In this document: positions 1-5,439 of the stretch, piece by piece
How positions within the stretch are numbered: position 1 is the stretch's first letter
How the letters are laid out: each line of letters starts with the position of its first letter
Assembly (NCBI GenBank): GCA_938038645.1
Contig: CALHTA010000243.1
Coordinates: 1-5,909, forward strand
DNA: 5,909 bases
Source: an uncultured Thiotrichaceae bacterium
Lineage (GTDB): Bacteria > Pseudomonadota > Gammaproteobacteria > Thiotrichales > Thiotrichaceae
Reading direction: 5' to 3'
Notes under the pieces: model-generated
The model's input: the letters and a program-made list of their open reading frames with translations, nothing else
Database searches by the model: none
What the model was told of the DNA's origin: nothing
Position numbers and translations under genes: made by a program

Positions 1-815
1 TGCAAAGTGCAGTGAGTAGACAACTCAGTTTATTAGAAGAAGAATTGGGTTTGCCGCTATTTGATCGAAAAGGCAAAAGACTAGTTAAAGCTTCAGCGTT
101 AAGTGAAGCGATTGTGGAACAGGTAGATACCATCGAATTGGCTTTGGAAAATATACGAGCGGTCGCAGATGATTTCAGAGATGGTCGGCAAGGTGAAATT
201 CGTATAGCGACTACCCACATGCAAGCAAAGTATTTTCTGCCTCCGGTACTCAATGCTTTCAGGCAACAATACCCTAAAGTAAAAGTGAATTTTTTGCAGG
301 GTAATCCTGGTCAGTTAGTCCGTATGCTTCATGATGGCGAAGCAGATATTGCAGTGTGTACTGAAGAATTAGCGAATGATGAGGCATTAAGCACTCATCA
401 TTGTTACGACTGGAATCATGCTCTGATAATGCCGGAGGCTCATGACCTTGCTTCCGGTGATCTCAGTCTTGAGCGTATCGCCGAGCACCCTATTTTAACC
501 TATGTGCTTGGTTTTACGGGGCGTTCGAAGATAGAAAAAGCCTTTGCTGATAACGGCCTTAGTATTGATACCAGCTTTTCGGCAACTGACAGTGACGTTA
601 TAAAGAGCTATGTGAAACTTGGGTTTGGTGTTGGAATCATCGCTAAAATCGCACACCCAGAAAACGTAGATGGTTTAGTACTGAGAGATTTGTCTGAATT
701 CTTTCCAGAATCAGTCACCCGAATTGCCTATATGAAAAATAAGCACTTAAAAACGTACGTAACCGACCTGATCGGACTGCTTGAGGACTATGGATCTCGT
801 TTAATGACCCCATAA
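1..815 (+). CDS. cysB: CysB-like LysR-family transcriptional regulator, 5' truncated by window edge
   Basis: This is a DNA-binding regulator of the CysB/Cbl branch of the LysR family, which in enterobacteria activates sulfate-assimilation (cys) genes in response to N-acetylserine. The visible part starts inside the winged helix-turn-helix: the frame is open from base 3 and reads QSAVSRQLSLLEEELGLPLF, the usual LysR recognition-helix region, so about 30 N-terminal residues lie outside the window. GTG at 12 is an internal Val codon, not a start. The effector domain carries strong CysB signatures: TTHMQAKYFLPPV, VCTEEL, CYDWN, GFTGRS and ATDSDVIKSYVKLGFGVGIIA. These cover most sulfate/inducer-pocket positions of Klebsiella CysB as I recall them (Thr100, Gln103, Thr149, Trp166, Thr202), but the position of Thr102 is Met. 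The protein stops soon after the domain, so the C-terminal tail of E. coli CysB is missing. Family assignment is firm; the sulfur-regulation role is inferred by homology, and a paralogue with another target set is possible. Confidence 0.88.
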   Translation, partial: QSAVSRQLSLLEEELGLPLFDRKGKRLVKASALSEAIVEQVDTIELALENIRAVADDFRDGRQGEIRIATTHMQAKYFLPPVLNAFRQQYPKVKVNFLQGNPGQLVRMLHDGEADIAVCTEELANDEALSTHHCYDWNHALIMPEAHDLASGDLSLERIAEHPILTYVLGFTGRSKIEKAFADNGLSIDTSFSATDSDVIKSYVKLGFGVGIIAKIAHPENVDGLVLRDLSEFFPESVTRIAYMKNKHLKTYVTDLIGLLEDYGSRLMTP

Positions 816-878
816 TCATCAATAGAAGTTATCGTGCCGAGTTTGAGCTGTTACAATCCACTCAATAATCTACCCACG

Positions 879-901
879 CTTGCACTGGCAAGTTTGCTTT
901 T
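879..901 (+). terminator. Weak hairpin plus T-rich run between cysB-like gene and nqrM
   Basis: CTTGC (879-883) and GCAAG (888-892) form a perfect 5-bp stem with a 4-base loop, extendable by one G-T pair, followed by TTTGCTTTT (893-901). This could be a weak intrinsic terminator or an attenuator, as it ends about 15 bases before the nqrM start. The stem is short, the T-run is interrupted, and it lies ~65 bases after the upstream stop codon, so the call is tentative. Confidence 0.22.
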
Positions 902-915
902 ATGAGACCATTGTT

Positions 916-1167
916 ATGACCGTTTTTTTGTTTACGTTTCTTGTTTTTTGCTTGGTGGCTTTCGGAATGTCGCTTGGCCTTCTACTAAACAATAGAGAAC
1001 TTAAGGGAAGTTGCGGTGGTTTAGGTAATATTCCCGGTATCAGTAGCGACTGCAGTTGCTCTAACCCTTGCGAAAAGAAAAAGGCAAGAATGAAGTTAGA
1101 AGAGAAAACAAACGACGGCAACTTAGCGCCGAACGAGTCGCCTATCGAATTTCGCAAGCTTAAGTAA
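916..1167 (+). CDS. nqrM: NqrM (DUF539) maturation factor for Na+-translocating NADH:quinone reductase
   Basis: This is an 83-residue membrane-anchored protein. Residues 2-24 form one hydrophobic transmembrane helix (TVFLFTF...LGLLL). It is followed by the family hallmark KGSCGGLG and a cysteine cluster: Cys33, Cys46, Cys48 and Cys52. The C-terminal tail is charged and probably disordered. In Vibrio, NqrM is required for assembly of Na+-NQR and is thought to help deliver iron to the membrane Fe site between NqrD and NqrE. I recall that Cys33 is the essential cysteine there, and choosing ATG at 916 puts the first cluster cysteine exactly at position 33. A TTG at 880 would add 12 residues before the membrane helix, including an unusual Trp/Cys segment, and is less likely. 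A weak GAG at 904-906 precedes the ATG. The gene normally follows the nqr operon and apbE; here it sits between a cysB-like gene and a carbonic anhydrase, with only 4 bp to the latter. Its presence implies that Na+-NQR is encoded elsewhere in the genome. Confidence 0.88.
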   Translation: MTVFLFTFLVFCLVAFGMSLGLLLNNRELKGSCGGLGNIPGISSDCSCSNPCEKKKARMKLEEKTNDGNLAPNESPIEFRKLK

Positions 1168-1171
1168 GATT

Positions 1172-1714
1172 ATGTCTATTCGTCAGTTCAATGGGCATAA
1201 ACCTGACATCAATAGCTCAGCTTATATTGATCAGGATGCCGTCGTAATGGGTGAAGTCAGTATTGCATCAGATGTTTCCGTATGGCCCTGTGCCGTTATA
1301 CGAGGCGACGTCAACCCTATTAAAATCGGCTCACGAACAAACGTGCAAGACGGCTCAGTACTGCACGTCACTCACGCCTCTGAAGAATATTCTAGTGCAA
1401 CTGGAACGCCACTACTTATTGGTGATGACGTTACAATCGGTCATAAAGTCGTTCTCCACGCCTGCACGATTGGTAACCGTTGCCTCATCGGAATGGGGTC
1501 GATCATTTTAGATAACGCAGTGATTGAAGATGAAGTCATGGTAGCTGCCGGCAGCGTCGTAACACCGGGTAAAACACTTGAATCTGGTTTTCTTTACGTT
1601 GGGAATCCTGCACGTCAAAAAAGGAAACTCACTGATAAAGAAATAACTTTTCTAAGTTACTCAGCAAAAAATTATGTCGCATTATCTAAACAAATGGCCG
1701 ATGAATACTCATAA
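1172..1714 (+). CDS. Gamma carbonic anhydrase-like protein (YrdA/CaiE type, left-handed beta-helix)
   Basis: This 180-residue protein is built of hexapeptide repeats (for example MGEVSI, IGDDVTIG, IGNRCLIGMGSI, VMVAAGSVV), typical of the trimeric left-handed beta-helix fold, with a C-terminal helix (about 153-178). The three zinc-ligand histidines of gamma carbonic anhydrases are all present: His65 in VLHVTH, and His91 and His96 in IGHKVVLHA. The conserved Arg44/Asp46 (IRGDV) and Gln59/Asp60 (NVQDG) are also present. The acidic loop that carries the proton-shuttle glutamate in archaeal Cam is absent, as in bacterial YrdA-type members, many of which show little or no measured CO2-hydration activity. 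The likely role is therefore cytoplasmic bicarbonate/CO2 interconversion or another metal-dependent function. ATG at 1172 lies 4 bp after the nqrM stop, suggesting co-transcription. Length and end (conserved LTDKEI and SAKNYV region) are normal for the family. Confidence 0.9.
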   Translation: MSIRQFNGHKPDINSSAYIDQDAVVMGEVSIASDVSVWPCAVIRGDVNPIKIGSRTNVQDGSVLHVTHASEEYSSATGTPLLIGDDVTIGHKVVLHACTIGNRCLIGMGSIILDNAVIEDEVMVAAGSVVTPGKTLESGFLYVGNPARQKRKLTDKEITFLSYSAKNYVALSKQMADEYS

Positions 1715-1888
1715 GCAAACTTGATATCCAGCTTTCTTGTGACATCCCTCTTATAATGTTTACAATTTACTCATCAAATAAATAGCAATAATCTTAACAA
1801 TAATTTATATTGATAGGACAAACGGTATTATTCACACTAAGATTGGTGCCGTGTCTATTGTTATAAAATAGTTGCATCAGGGCTATCA

Positions 1889-1911
1889 CAACAACTTCCC
1901 CCCAAGTGTTG
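1889..1911 (+). promoter_or_regulatory. Hairpin with C6 loop in the pil leader region
   Basis: CAAC-a-ACTT (1889-1897) pairs with AAGTGTTG (1904-1911) around a loop of six cytosines (1898-1903), giving eight base pairs with one bulged A. No T-run follows, so it is unlikely to be an intrinsic terminator. It could be an operator half-site pair or an RNA structure if transcription starts upstream. Support is from base pairing only. Confidence 0.3.
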
Positions 1912-1925
1912 CAGATTTATCCATG

Positions 1926-1955
1926 TTGCAAAAATCATACCCATATGGGTTTAAT
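1926..1955 (+). promoter_or_regulatory. Candidate sigma-70 promoter with embedded 12-bp palindrome (putative operator)
   Basis: TTGCAA (1926-1931, 4 of 6 matches to the -35 consensus) and TTTAAT (1950-1955, 5 of 6 matches to the -10) are 18 bp apart. The spacer contains ACCCATATGGGT (1939-1950), a perfect 12-bp inverted repeat. A symmetrical site between -35 and -10 is a classic place for a repressor or a MerR-type regulator to bind. The matches are modest in AT-rich DNA and no transcript start is known, so this is a candidate only. Confidence 0.3.
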
Positions 1956-2040
1956 TTATTCGACTAGCGGTTAACCATTCAGCGGGTGTAGTGTGATTTT
2001 AATCCACATCAGCCGTTACAATATTTCAATATAAATCTTT

Positions 2041-2092
2041 GGAGGTTGTTTTGCATTTGTCAGATGTAACTAGGCTTCTAAAATTCCATTGA
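2041..2092 (+). promoter_or_regulatory. Strong Shine-Dalgarno followed by a 13-codon TTG leader ORF ahead of pilH
   Basis: GGAGG (2041-2045) is the best ribosome-binding site in the window, yet it lies 51 bases before the ATG at 2097. At ideal spacing (5 bases) a TTG at 2051 opens a 13-codon reading frame that stops with TGA at 2090-2092, 4 bases before the pilH ATG. The pilH ATG has no visible Shine-Dalgarno of its own, and its own frame is closed upstream by TAA at 2067-2069. Translational coupling through the leader ORF would explain the layout. It is also possible that the GGAGG is incidental and pilH starts at ATG 2130 (CAGG at 2116-2119). Confidence 0.3.
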
Positions 2093-2096
2093 ATTT

Positions 2097-2525
2097 ATGG
2101 ACAACCCAAAATCATCAGGTACAACAACAATGAGTGCCGAAATACAAAACGCTGAAAAAAGCGAAAACATTCAGAAAATTTTAGTGGCTGAAGACTCTAA
2201 AACAGAGCAAGTTCACTTAAGGCAACTACTTGAATCTTCTGGATACGAAGTAGAAGTAGTTGAGTCGGGAACAGAGGCAATTGAAATCATCAATAGCTTC
2301 AAACCTGACCTCATTTTGATGGATATCATTATGGAAGATGGCGACGGTTACCAAACCTGTCGCAAGTTAAAAAGAAATGATGACACTAAAGACATTCCCA
2401 TCATTATGGTTTCTAGCAAGAATAACGATGTCGACCGCAAGTGGGCACTTAAGCTTGGGGCTTTAGACTACATTGTAAAACCGTATGTTGATGCTGACCT
2501 TCTTCAACGATTGAGCGAAGTTTAA
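2097..2525 (+). CDS. pilH: PilH-like single-domain (CheY-type) response regulator
   Basis: This 142-residue protein is a stand-alone receiver domain (about residues 26-142) after a polar, probably disordered N-terminal tail. Receiver residues are intact: the acidic pair Glu32-Asp33 (Glu replaces the usual first Asp), phospho-acceptor Asp76 (LILMD), switch residue Ser106 (IIMVSS, Ser in place of Thr) and Lys128 (VKP). No output domain follows. The stretch DRKWALKLGALDYIVKP resembles PilH of Pseudomonas (Lys/Trp then GARDYLTKP) more than PilG. In Pil-Chp systems PilG and PilH act on pilus extension and retraction and on cAMP signalling after phosphotransfer from ChpA. The gene opens the cluster, with a CheW-like gene 2 bp downstream. 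The start is uncertain: ATG 2097 has no clear ribosome-binding site and ATG 2130 (Met12) would remove 11 tail residues without touching the domain. The symbol is given on similarity and position; a PilG-type role is possible because no second regulator is visible. Confidence 0.8.
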   Translation: MDNPKSSGTTTMSAEIQNAEKSENIQKILVAEDSKTEQVHLRQLLESSGYEVEVVESGTEAIEIINSFKPDLILMDIIMEDGDGYQTCRKLKRNDDTKDIPIIMVSSKNNDVDRKWALKLGALDYIVKPYVDADLLQRLSEV

Positions 2526-2527
2526 TT

Positions 2528-3055
2528 ATGTCAGATGAAGTGCAAAGCAGTGTGAATGAGCCACAAGGCATTTCAAAATTTTACTACTCGATTGCAGATT
2601 TTAATATTCTATTAGAATCTGGGATCAAAACTGAAATCATTGAAAAGCAAGACGTTTTCCCTATTCCTCACGCTCCTATTTGGTGTCAAGGAATGATCAG
2701 TCTTCGCGGCAAGCTAATTCCAGTAGTCAATCTTCACAAACTTTTAAAAGACTCTAAACAAATTAAATCCAATTGGTTATTGATTCTTGAAAAAGAGCCC
2801 TACCCCCAGCTTGCCATTCGGATTGATCGATTACCTCAGCAACAACTTTTAAATGACCCAGATACCGACAGAGTTGATTCACAACTACTGCCAATGTGGC
2901 TCAAAACTAAAATTTCGGTTGATAATAAAACACTTTATGAAGCCAATCACACCGAATTATTTGAACAAATTATTCAGGAGAATGAGACCTCCTCAATAAA
3001 CACAGCAGAACCCCAGACTAATCCTAATCCAGATTCATCAGGAAATGACTCATGA
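2528..3055 (+). CDS. pilI: PilI-like CheW adaptor protein
   Basis: This 175-residue cytoplasmic adaptor would couple the PilJ receptor to the ChpA/PilL kinase. The CheW fold spans about residues 17-151, with the signature [18 protein letters not shown] (52-69), where Gly55, Arg60, Gly61 and Pro65 match the family core, and a beta strand at 83-99 (WLLILEKE...LAIRID). The last ~25 residues are rich in Asn, Pro, Thr and Ser and look disordered. The length is close to Pseudomonas PilI (about 178). ATG at 2528 follows the response-regulator stop by 2 bp, with a purine-rich GCGAAG (2515-2520) as a weak ribosome-binding site. Its last four bases overlap the pilJ start, pointing to translational coupling. 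CheW identity is firm; PilI is chosen from gene order and similarity. Confidence 0.85.
   Translation: MSDEVQSSVNEPQGISKFYYSIADFNILLESGIKTEIIEKQDVFPIPHAPIWCQGMISLRGKLIPVVNLHKLLKDSKQIKSNWLLILEKEPYPQLAIRIDRLPQQQLLNDPDTDRVDSQLLPMWLKTKISVDNKTLYEANHTELFEQIIQENETSSINTAEPQTNPNPDSSGNDS
3040..3045 (+). promoter_or_regulatory. Ribosome-binding site of pilJ inside the end of pilI
   Basis: AGGAAA lies 6 bases before the ATG at 3052 and is embedded in the last codons of the CheW gene. It supports 3052 as the receptor start over the in-frame ATG at 3091 (Met14) and fits translational coupling through the ATGA overlap. Confidence 0.6.
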
Positions 3056-4923
3056 GCAATCCGGCAACAAAAGCAATCAAAAGTGGTGCAATGTCTATTC
3101 GGTCACGTGTAGCCTTATCGGTTACTGCGCCGCTACTGATATTATTACTGGTGAGTGTGATGAGCCTGTTAGCACTAAAAGACAGCTCAATAGCCCTAAG
3201 CAACCTAAACGAGTCGACAGAACGAATTGACCAAACAACCCAAGTTAAGCGCGCTGTTCAAGATGATTTCCTAACCACGCTTAACTATATTAAGTCTGGC
3301 TCGATTAAACACGCGGTCGGTTTAACTCGCCTAACAAACAACCGAAATAAATTTGAACCAGTCTGGGAAGACTTTGTTACTTCACTTGAAGCTGAAGGTG
3401 CAAATAATGTTGAAGAATTCAAAGCGGGCAAAGAACACCTCGATAAGGGCCTTGATGAATTAATGGCAGTACTGTCGAATAAAGATAGTGACGTAGCCAA
3501 AGAGTTTCATATCGCAACGCGTTACTTTATCTTTCAAGACGCATCTGCTTCTGGTGAACCGTTAGATGTAATTTCAGAAATGGGTGACCGCCTATTAACG
3601 GCTTTAAATGAAAGGGTTCAAGGTAATCAAGAGAATAACCAAGCGGTTTTTAATGAGTCAAAAAGTAACATAGATTTATCCACCACAACGATAGCAACGA
3701 TCATTTTGTTAGGTCTAATCTTCATAATGATTTCAGGCTTCCTGCTTTATAACTCTATTGCGAGGCCTATTGAGCATTTAACAACGGTTGTAAACGAACT
3801 TTCGTCTGGGAATAAAGACATACGTTCACGCTTGGTTGGAAAGGATGAGCTAACGCAGCTTGGTGATACATTGAACCGAATGGTTGATGAAAGAACTGCA
3901 CTTGAATCCAAAGTATCTAACGATAACGAAGCCATTAATAACTCCGTATTCTCGCTGCTTGAAGCGGTATCTGATTTAAGTGATCGTGATCTTACCGTCC
4001 GAGCACAAGTTACTGAGGATGCGACAGGCCCGTTGGCAGACGCGATTAATCAATTGGCAGAAGACACTACTGAAGTTTTGGATAAAGTTAAGAATATATC
4101 TTTGTCAGTTGAGCAAACCGCTGTTTCAGTAAACGAACGCTCGCAAACGGTTAACCAGTTGGCCCAAGAAGAGCAGGCTGAAGCGAAAGAAACTGCAAAG
4201 CAAATCGAACGCATTCGTAGACGATTAGATAGCATCGCAAAATCGGCAATTGAAACCAACAGCATGGCAGAGCAAACCTCTGGTACGACACAAAATGCTT
4301 ACGAGTCGGTGTCACGCTCGATGAGCAGTATGAGCGAGATTCGGAATACGGTACAAGATACCGGTAAGCGTATTAAACGCCTAGGTGAACGTTCTCAAGA
4401 GATCAACTACATTACCGATATCATTAACGGGATCGCAGAAAGAACAACTGTACTAGCGCTTAATGCCAATATGCAAGCCATGGCGGCCGGTGAAGCAGGT
4501 AAAGGCTTCTCAGTAATTGCGGATGAAATTCAACGCCTTGCTGAAAGCTCACGAGAATCAACCGAGCAAATTTCTACACTTGTAAAGAATATCCAGCAAG
4601 AAACCAAATCGACTATTGCAACGATGGACCATACCATTGAGCAGGTAGTGGAGGGTTCTACCCTAGCTGAAGAAGCAACCAATCAAATGCAACGTACTCT
4701 CGATGCAAATAACCAGCTGACAAGTTCGGTGAACGACATAGCTAGTGCTTCTCAAGAGCAGATGGAGATGGGTGAAGTACTTCAGGCAAGAGCAACACGA
4801 ATTGTTGATACAACCGTTGCAACTGGACAAGAAATGAGTTTGTTAGAGCAACTCACTGGTGACATGTCGGCTTACGCTAAACAGCTTGTTGCGTCAGTTA
4901 ACGTCTTTAAACTTAAATCCTAA
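3052..4923 (+). CDS. pilJ: PilJ-like methyl-accepting chemotaxis receptor
   Basis: This 623-residue inner-membrane chemoreceptor would feed signals to the PilI/ChpA kinase complex. Visible order: short cytoplasmic tail (1-18), TM1 (about 19-42), a predicted helical periplasmic domain (about 43-212), TM2 (about 213-234), a HAMP domain (about 235-287, starting after [14 protein letters not shown]), a second HAMP-like segment (about 293-345, [10 protein letters not shown]...[13 protein letters not shown]), then a long coiled-coil signalling domain. The hairpin tip is at about 461-500 ([20 protein letters not shown]...[19 protein letters not shown]). The stretch [17 protein letters not shown]...[18 protein letters not shown] closely resembles Pseudomonas PilJ. 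The protein is shorter than PilJ there (about 680 residues), mainly in the periplasmic part. No C-terminal NWETF-type CheR/CheB tether is present. ATG 3052 overlaps the CheW stop (ATGA) and has AGGAAA upstream; Met14 (3091) is an alternative. Receptor identity is firm; the sensed ligand is unknown. Confidence 0.88.
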   Translation: MSNPATKAIKSGAMSIRSRVALSVTAPLLILLLVSVMSLLALKDSSIALSNLNESTERIDQTTQVKRAVQDDFLTTLNYIKSGSIKHAVGLTRLTNNRNKFEPVWEDFVTSLEAEGANNVEEFKAGKEHLDKGLDELMAVLSNKDSDVAKEFHIATRYFIFQDASASGEPLDVISEMGDRLLTALNERVQGNQENNQAVFNESKSNIDLSTTTIATIILLGLIFIMISGFLLYNSIARPIEHLTTVVNELSSGNKDIRSRLVGKDELTQLGDTLNRMVDERTALESKVSNDNEAINNSVFSLLEAVSDLSDRDLTVRAQVTEDATGPLADAINQLAEDTTEVLDKVKNISLSVEQTAVSVNERSQTVNQLAQEEQAEAKETAKQIERIRRRLDSIAKSAIETNSMAEQTSGTTQNAYESVSRSMSSMSEIRNTVQDTGKRIKRLGERSQEINYITDIINGIAERTTVLALNANMQAMAAGEAGKGFSVIADEIQRLAESSRESTEQISTLVKNIQQETKSTIATMDHTIEQVVEGSTLAEEATNQMQRTLDANNQLTSSVNDIASASQEQMEMGEVLQARATRIVDTTVATGQEMSLLEQLTGDMSAYAKQLVASVNVFKLKS

Positions 4924-4944
4924 TGGATAAGATAGCAGGCTGAG

Positions 4945-5439
4945 ATGACCACTATGACAGATAATAATTTGGTAGTCGCGGATGAGCTTGAAGATATCGC
5001 TATGTTATTGGCTGGACAAGGCCAGTTAGCGAATGATATTGATTTAGCAGCGAGTAAACAATTCGCTTCAGTGGTCAAAGAGGAGTTTCAACGTCTCGAA
5101 CTAGCTACTGAAATGCTAGAGTATGACGACCTAAACCCAATACTTGCATGGGTAATGGAAAATATTGATCATGCACAAAACACACCTGACTCATTGGTGT
5201 CACTTCAGAATAACGGACATTTCTTTCAATGGGTTGAATTATTAGCCGCTAGCCTGAGACAAAACGACACGCTGCTGCTTCCAGAACTTACCAGTTGCTT
5301 GACTCACCCCGATTGGCCAGTCGAGCTGCCAGAAAAAACCTTACAAACCTTTTTATTAACACTGGCGACTCCAAAACCTCAATCATCTCAAACTGTTAAT
5401 TCAGACAATCAAAATATTGAGTCAGCAAGCACTAACTAA
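4945..5439 (+). CDS. N-terminal domain of ChpA/PilL-type hybrid CheA kinase, ended by an in-frame TAA
   Basis: This 164-residue reading frame begins 21 bp after pilJ, with AGCAGG (4934-4939) 5 bases before ATG 4945; ATG 4954 (Met4) is an alternative. It looks all-helical (about residues 10-142) and has the pattern ILAWVMENI ... GHFFQWVELLAASLRQND ... HPDWPVELPE. I associate this pattern with the non-catalytic N-terminal segment of large pilus-associated CheA hybrids, possibly Hpt- or FimL-like, but no phosphorylatable Hpt motif is visible here. From residue 143 it becomes a Ser/Asn/Gln/Pro-rich linker, and TAA at 5437-5439 closes it inside that linker. The same frame then continues without further stops to the window edge and holds the first Hpt domain, so this is most likely the head of one interrupted kinase gene. 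Alone it could make a soluble fragment lacking all kinase functions. Confidence 0.72.
   Translation: MTTMTDNNLVVADELEDIAMLLAGQGQLANDIDLAASKQFASVVKEEFQRLELATEMLEYDDLNPILAWVMENIDHAQNTPDSLVSLQNNGHFFQWVELLAASLRQNDTLLLPELTSCLTHPDWPVELPEKTLQTFLLTLATPKPQSSQTVNSDNQNIESASTN

Larger units (their letters stand above)
1715..2096 (+). other. Long AT-rich intergenic/leader region upstream of the Pil-Chp cluster
   Basis: This 382-bp stretch contains no long ORF on either strand. No intrinsic terminator is evident after the carbonic anhydrase gene. It does hold a perfect TATAAT at 1752-1757 with no good -35 at the usual distance, a hairpin at 1889-1911, three copies of GTTGCA (1871, 1908, 1925), a candidate promoter with an internal palindrome (1926-1955), additional -10-like boxes (TACAAT 2017-2022, TATAAA 2030-2035), and GGAGG at 2041-2045. 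It most likely carries the promoter and control region of the chemosensory operon. In Pseudomonas the corresponding place before pilH is occupied by pilG, which is not found here. Confidence 0.6.

Noticed and set aside
12..14. GTG at 12 as the start of the LysR-family gene
   Set aside because: The frame is open to base 3 and encodes conserved helix-turn-helix residues (QSAVSRQ), so the codon is internal and the gene begins outside the window.
880..915. TTG at 880 as the start of nqrM
   Set aside because: It would add 12 atypical residues before the membrane helix; ATG 916 gives normal family length and places the key cysteine at position 33.
900..1157. Antisense ORF over nqrM, and similar antisense ORFs over pilJ (3285-3500, 3747-3935, 4050-4265) and the Hpt region (5658-5861)
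   Set aside because: They mirror strongly supported + strand genes, show no recognisable domain, and are shadows of coding sequence.
1172..1182. Eleven-base repeat ATGTCTATTCG at 1172 and 3091
   Set aside because: Both copies are coding (Met-Ser-Ile-Arg) in unrelated genes; no flanking similarity, so chance is the simplest explanation.
1251..1511. Second + strand ORF inside the carbonic anhydrase gene
   Set aside because: The overlapping frame encodes a complete beta-helix protein with all zinc ligands; the alternate frame shows no protein-like pattern.
1843..1860. Possible sigma-54 promoter around TTGGTGCC
   Set aside because: The -12 GC is absent at the required distance from the -24 GG.
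1992..2008. CRP/Vfr-like site TGTGATTTTAATCCACA upstream of pilH
   Set aside because: Only the outer TGTG/CACA match, the spacing is one base longer than the TGTGA-N6-TCACA pattern, and the inner bases disagree.
3045..3230. 61-codon ORF overlapping the pilI-pilJ junction
   Set aside because: It overlaps the well-supported start and TM1 of the receptor in another frame and resembles nothing recognisable.
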